Source of the DNA: CAWGHZ01 sp963775315
GTDB lineage: Bacteria > Pseudomonadota > Alphaproteobacteria > MPNO01 > DASWLB01
Assembly (NCBI GenBank): GCA_963775315.1
Contig: CAVZIN010000005.1
Span: forward strand, 1-64,000
Length of the DNA stretch: 64,000 bases
Direction: 5' to 3'
Position 1 is the stretch's first letter. The number at the start of each line of letters is the position of its first letter. Made by a program: the position numbers and the translations under genes. Below are positions 60,585 to 64,000 of this stretch, piece by piece. The notes below the pieces were generated by a model. It was given only the letters and a program-made list of their open reading frames with translations. It searched no databases and had not been told where the DNA came from.

Positions 60585-61691
60585 TCAGATCTCCAGCAGA
60601 TGGCCGAACCGGCGCGCCTTGGTCTCCAGGTAGGCGTCGTTGATGCCGTTCGCGGGGACCGCGTGGCTGACGCGGCTCGCGACGTCGATTCCATACCGCG
60701 CGAGCTGGTCCATCTTGTCGGGGTTGTTGGTCAACAACCGGACGCGCGTGACGCCGAGCGCGACGAGCATCGCGGCTGCCGGCGCGAAGTTGCGCTCGTC
60801 CGCGCCCCAGCCGAGCGCGAGGTTGGCATCGAGCGTATCGAGGCCGAGGTCCTGGAGCGCGTAGGCGCGCAGCTTGTTGACGAGGCCGATCCCGCGCCCC
60901 TCCTGCGCCATGTAAAGGAGGATCCCGGCTCCTTCCTCGCTCATGCGCCGGATCGCGGTGCGCAATTGCGGGCCGCAATCGCAACGGAGGCTTCCCAGAA
61001 AATCGCCGGTAAAGCATTGGGAGTGGATGCGGACGAGGGGCGCGTCGGCCTCTTCGGGGCGTCCGACGAGCAGCGCCAGATGCTCCGCTCCGCCGCCGGC
61101 CGGGCGGAAGGCGACGAGACGGGCCTCGCTCGCATCGTCGAGCGGCACCGAGCACGCCGCGACGCGCTCGATCACCGTGGCAGCGCCAGAGCCATCCGAA
61201 AGATCTTCCGCGGATGCCGTTACCAAGGCGCGTGCCTGAACCGGCGCGGCGGGCGCGACGAGGACCGCCGGCAGAAGGTAGGCACGCTTGGCGAGGCGGA
61301 GCGCCGCGTCGGCGAGCCGTGGCGCTGGGGCCTCGGTCGGCCCGAAGGGCCGCGAACGGATTGTCGGATCGGCCAAAGCGCGCAACAGCTCCGGCGTGAT
61401 GTCGGCCTTCGACAGGCGGAGCGCGATAATCCCGTTCGGTGCGCGTGCGCCCGGCACAATTCTCTGCGCGGGGCCCGAGGGAAGGACGAGGAGCGACGGG
61501 CCGGCCGCGGCCTCGGCAAACGCCGCCAGGGACGCCATTGTCGCGGTCTCCGCCGGCAGGACCAGCAGCGCATCCGCATCGTCCGCGATGACGGCGGGCC
61601 AACCTGCCCGCGCCTCCTGAACGATCCGCCGCACGCGTTGCGCCGACGCGCCGTCCACGCGCGACGCAAAATCCGAGCTCACACCGTCCAT
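60585..61691 (-). CDS. ribA: GTP cyclohydrolase II with degenerate RibB-like N-terminus
   Basis: A 368-residue protein. Residues 185-368 are a complete GTP cyclohydrolase II: zinc ligands Cys226, Cys237 and Cys239 (HSQCFTGDF, RCDCG), GRGIGLVNKLRAY and the closing NDAYLETKARRFGHLL. The first 180 residues align loosely with the RibB domain (DDADALLVLPAET), but the acidic RENEGD catalytic motif is missing. It opens GTP to the first riboflavin intermediate. Many Alphaproteobacteria have such a protein as their normal RibA, so its pairing with ATP-grasp and FGE-like genes may or may not mean a special pathway. Confidence 0.88.
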   Translation of the reverse strand: MDGVSSDFASRVDGASAQRVRRIVQEARAGWPAVIADDADALLVLPAETATMASLAAFAEAAAGPSLLVLPSGPAQRIVPGARAPNGIIALRLSKADITPELLRALADPTIRSRPFGPTEAPAPRLADAALRLAKRAYLLPAVLVAPAAPVQARALVTASAEDLSDGSGAATVIERVAACSVPLDDASEARLVAFRPAGGGAEHLALLVGRPEEADAPLVRIHSQCFTGDFLGSLRCDCGPQLRTAIRRMSEEGAGILLYMAQEGRGIGLVNKLRAYALQDLGLDTLDANLALGWGADERNFAPAAAMLVALGVTRVRLLTNNPDKMDQLARYGIDVASRVSHAVPANGINDAYLETKARRFGHLLEI

Positions 61692-61704
61692 TGTCGATCT
61701 CTAC

Positions 61705-62952
61705 CTAATTCAGATGCACCACGCTGTTCCGGACATAGGCCTCCGCCGCGCGTTCCGCCCCGTCCGCGGTCTCGCCGAGGGCCATGACGTACCCGATCCG
61801 ATCTCCGTTGTTGATCGGAGGCCGAACGCCATCGCCGGCCGCCTTGAATAGCACGACACGGCGAATGGAAGGGTCGGCCTCGTCCGGCAGCGCGATCGAC
61901 CGAAGCGTACCGCAACGGTCCGTGATGATCCAACGGATGGCGCAGAACCCGCTCGGCGTCAGGGAGCGCAGCTCGTCCAGCGGCCGGCCGAGATGCAGGT
62001 CGATGAGGTCGGCGTAAACGCTGCGTCCCAGCGCATATCCCATCTGGAAGGGAATCTGGGCGCTGACCAGCCGCGGATTGACCTCGACGAGGTAGGGGCC
62101 GTCGTCGGCGACGATCATCTCGATATGGCAGGCGCCGAAATCGAAATTCATCGCGCCCAGGACCTCGAAGGCGTAATCGCGGATCGCGTCCGTGTCGTAG
62201 CGGTCGGACGGGAAACAGCTTCCCCGTATTGCAAAGGACGGCGGCGCATACATGAGCTTGTCGTTGATGCCGAGGAAGACCCGCTCGTTGTCGCGGCTGA
62301 ACACGTCGCAGCCGATCATGTGGCCGCGAACGTAGCGCTCGACGAGAAATCGGTTGTTCGCCCGAATGCCCAACCCGTAGTCGGTCGGATCGCTTTCCAG
62401 CCTGCGTACCGCGGCGACCAGCCCTTCGAGATCGTCCTCCGAAAACAGGACGCTCACATTCTGCGAACCGTACCCGTCGGACGGCTTGACCAGCACGGGA
62501 AAGCCGATCTCCGAGACCGCGTTCCGCAGCTCTCCCGCGTTGGCCGCCAGCGCGAAGCGGGGCTGTCGAACGCCCTTGCGGGCCAGCGCCTCCCGCACGC
62601 TGAACTTGTCGCGCGCGAGGCGGGTCGTCGCCACGTTCAAAAACGGCAGTCCCAGCCGGGCCGCGAGCATGCTCGCCTCGACGATCCTAATGTCGAGGAT
62701 GCAAAGGACGGCATCGAACGGCGTCTCGGCGTGAATAGTGAGCGCGCGCTGTTCCAGTGCCGCGTAGCTGAACGGCCGAACCTCGACAAGCGTTCGGGCA
62801 AGCGCGAGGCAGGCGTTTGCGGCATCCCCCTGGCGCCGGTACTGGTCGAGGTCGCTGGTGACGAAGGTGACCTGGTGGCCCATCCGCGCCGCGTCCTCGA
62901 GAATCGTGAAATCGTTGCCACCGGGCACGTCGAGCAGAAGAAGATGTGACAT
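61705..62952 (-). CDS. ATP-grasp ligase of unknown substrate
   Basis: A 415-residue ATP-grasp protein. It has an N-terminal Rossmann-like preATP-grasp region (HLLLLDVPGGNDF), a central ATP-binding region (IGFPVLVKPSDGYGSQNV), and metal-binding residues in FDFGACHIEMIV and PYLVEVNPRLVSAQ. It would join an amine to a carboxylate using ATP. It lies 13 bases upstream of ribA and 18 bases after the FGE-like gene, so the three are co-transcribed. Confidence 0.87.
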   Translation of the reverse strand: MSHLLLLDVPGGNDFTILEDAARMGHQVTFVTSDLDQYRRQGDAANACLALARTLVEVRPFSYAALEQRALTIHAETPFDAVLCILDIRIVEASMLAARLGLPFLNVATTRLARDKFSVREALARKGVRQPRFALAANAGELRNAVSEIGFPVLVKPSDGYGSQNVSVLFSEDDLEGLVAAVRRLESDPTDYGLGIRANNRFLVERYVRGHMIGCDVFSRDNERVFLGINDKLMYAPPSFAIRGSCFPSDRYDTDAIRDYAFEVLGAMNFDFGACHIEMIVADDGPYLVEVNPRLVSAQIPFQMGYALGRSVYADLIDLHLGRPLDELRSLTPSGFCAIRWIITDRCGTLRSIALPDEADPSIRRVVLFKAAGDGVRPPINNGDRIGYVMALGETADGAERAAEAYVRNSVVHLN

Positions 62953-62970
62953 GAGCTTGCCCCTTGGGGT

Positions 62971-63999
62971 TCAACGCAAATCTTCGGCAAGGCGAAAGCC
63001 CATCGCATAGGTCGCCGAGCGCGGATTGGGACCGTGGCGCCGGCGCGTTCGCGCGAGGTCGCGAAAGCGCGCGAAGCTTCCGCCCCGCGCAACGCGGTAG
63101 AGGCCGAGGATGTTCGCAAGATGATCGGCGACGAACTCTCCGCCCGGGTACGGGGCATAGCTGTCGGCGACGTACTCCTCGACGTTGCCCGCCATGTCGG
63201 CCACACCGAATGGCGAGTTGCCGTCGACGAACACGCCGACCGGGCTGGTTCGAAACAGGCCGGTCTCGGCCGTGTTCGCGCGGTCCGCGTCGAACGTCGC
63301 GCCCCAAGGGAACTCGAGGCCGTCGGGACCGGCGGCGCCCCATTCCCATTCGGCCTCGGTCGGGAGGCGGAAGGCGCGTCCGGTGTTCTTGGCTAGCCAG
63401 GCCGCGTAGGCGTCCGCCGATTCGGGGCTGACCGTATAGACGGGGTGGTTCGCGAATTCCCGCGGAAACCGGCGGAACGCCCAGCTCGACGGCAGTTCGG
63501 CGTGGCCGGTTTCGAGAAGGAATTGCCGGTATTCCTGGTTGGTGACGGGGAACCTCGCCATGGCGAAGGGCGCCAGCACGACCTCGTGCCGCGGGCATTC
63601 CTTCTCGATCCACGCACGGTCGAGGCCAAGGCCGGCGCAGCGATCGAGCACCGCATCGACCGCCGCCGGGGCCAGCCCGATTTCCGCGCGTCCGCCCGCA
63701 ACGGCGATCATGGCGGGCTTGAGCGTATCGATCCGCGGATCACCGATCGGCGCCAGCAGTTCTCCGGCGGCCAGCCGGTCGATCAAGGGGACGCGCACAT
63801 CCTCGCACACCGCGGCCAGCTCGTCCCGGTCCCGGCCGCGCAGCCTTTCGTACGCGCCGGGCAGGCGTGCCGCAAAGCGGTCGGCGACGTACCGGTCGGG
63901 CAGGCCGAGCCGCTCGCGATCCGCCATCTCACCGCACAGCACCTCGGTGAAGACCGGCCAGTGCCACGTGGGCGGTTGCAGTTGCGGAGTGTCACGCAT
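62971..63999 (-). CDS. FGE-sulfatase (SUMF1) fold protein lacking catalytic cysteines
   Basis: The 342-residue protein reaches to the window edge; a longer upstream start cannot be excluded. Residues 95-340 form an FGE-sulfatase/EgtB-type domain (GFRLAED at the end, RLPTEAEWEWGAAG at 211-224, GNVEEYVADSY at 271-281, RVARGGSF at 302-309). The two cysteines that bind copper in formylglycine-generating enzyme are absent: after residue 135 there is no Cys. The N-terminal 90 residues are helical and unfamiliar. First visible gene of the ATP-grasp/ribA transcript. Confidence 0.75.
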   Translation of the reverse strand: MRDTPQLQPPTWHWPVFTEVLCGEMADRERLGLPDRYVADRFAARLPGAYERLRGRDRDELAAVCEDVRVPLIDRLAAGELLAPIGDPRIDTLKPAMIAVAGGRAEIGLAPAAVDAVLDRCAGLGLDRAWIEKECPRHEVVLAPFAMARFPVTNQEYRQFLLETGHAELPSSWAFRRFPREFANHPVYTVSPESADAYAAWLAKNTGRAFRLPTEAEWEWGAAGPDGLEFPWGATFDADRANTAETGLFRTSPVGVFVDGNSPFGVADMAGNVEEYVADSYAPYPGGEFVADHLANILGLYRVARGGSFARFRDLARTRRRHGPNPRSATYAMGFRLAEDLR

Positions 64000-64000
64000 A

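Noticed and set aside
60585..61691. Calling this gene bifunctional RibBA
   Set aside because: The N-terminal region lacks the acidic RENEGD motif needed for DHBP synthase activity.

Overview
The window is high-GC DNA from a chemoheterotrophic alphaproteobacterium. Supporting signs are a sequence-perfect EcfG-type general-stress promoter in front of an HWE-family histidine kinase, a DUF1127 protein, a GTP cyclohydrolase II with a worn-out RibB-like N-terminus, three TRAP systems or TRAP binding proteins, and many solute-binding proteins and amidases. An order-level guess (Rhodospirillales or Hyphomicrobiales-like) is inference only. Nothing looks like phage or plasmid backbone; the only clear mobile element is one IS5-family insertion sequence.

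Layout. 1-90 is tRNA-Ser. 126-5993 (minus) is a tight five-gene operon: TcuA-like flavoprotein, orphan NMT1-type binding protein, a ferritin-like putative diiron protein, a second flavoprotein and NhaA. 6130-10405 (plus) is an RND efflux pair. 10389-13910 holds two fumarylacetoacetate-hydrolase-family genes divergent from a LigB-fold protein and an NTF2-like partner. 14070-17995 is a TRAP transporter with a Crp/Fnr regulator. 18132-22619 contains DUF1127, an atzG-atzE-atzH cassette, the stress-promoter kinase and an isochorismatase-like hydrolase. 22632-27242 is ligAB, a creatininase-family hydrolase, an amidase and an IclR regulator.

27384-28220 is the IS element, inserted exactly in a stop codon. 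28221-36049 is a catabolic block: two paralogous copies of a [leaderless TAXI-like protein + NMT1-type binding protein] pair flank a class A flavin monooxygenase, an acyl-CoA-dehydrogenase-like monooxygenase and an orphan TRAP binding protein. 36046-40352 is a MacAB-like exporter whose permease gene carries a frameshift. 40626-47070 is an envelope-related region: a Ddn-like protein, four small secreted proteins (three strongly Gly-rich), a large outer-membrane barrel and an LpxR-like lipid A deacylase.

47348-51400 is a complete TRAP operon ending in a MetE-like protein. 51542-55621 is an ABC importer pair without ATPase plus a Rieske oxygenase. 55933-57686 holds a hypothetical protein, a FecR-domain protein and an OmpA-like lipoprotein. 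57762-60466 is an acyl-CoA ligase and thiolase pair. 60585-63999 is GTP cyclohydrolase II, an ATP-grasp ligase and an FGE-fold protein lacking catalytic cysteines; this operon may continue past the window.

Taken together the genes describe an organism that imports and dismantles aromatic and N-heterocyclic or ureido compounds: ring hydroxylation (Rieske, flavin monooxygenases), extradiol cleavage (LigAB), C-C and amide hydrolysis (FAH family, amidases, creatininase, AtzEG), CoA activation and thiolysis. The strongest candidates for undescribed biology are the diiron/flavoprotein operon, the duplicated TAXI/NMT1 cassette, the LigB-fold protein with an altered metal ligand next to a canonical/degenerate FAH pair, the Gly-rich secreted-protein and barrel cluster, and the RibA/ATP-grasp/pseudo-FGE operon.
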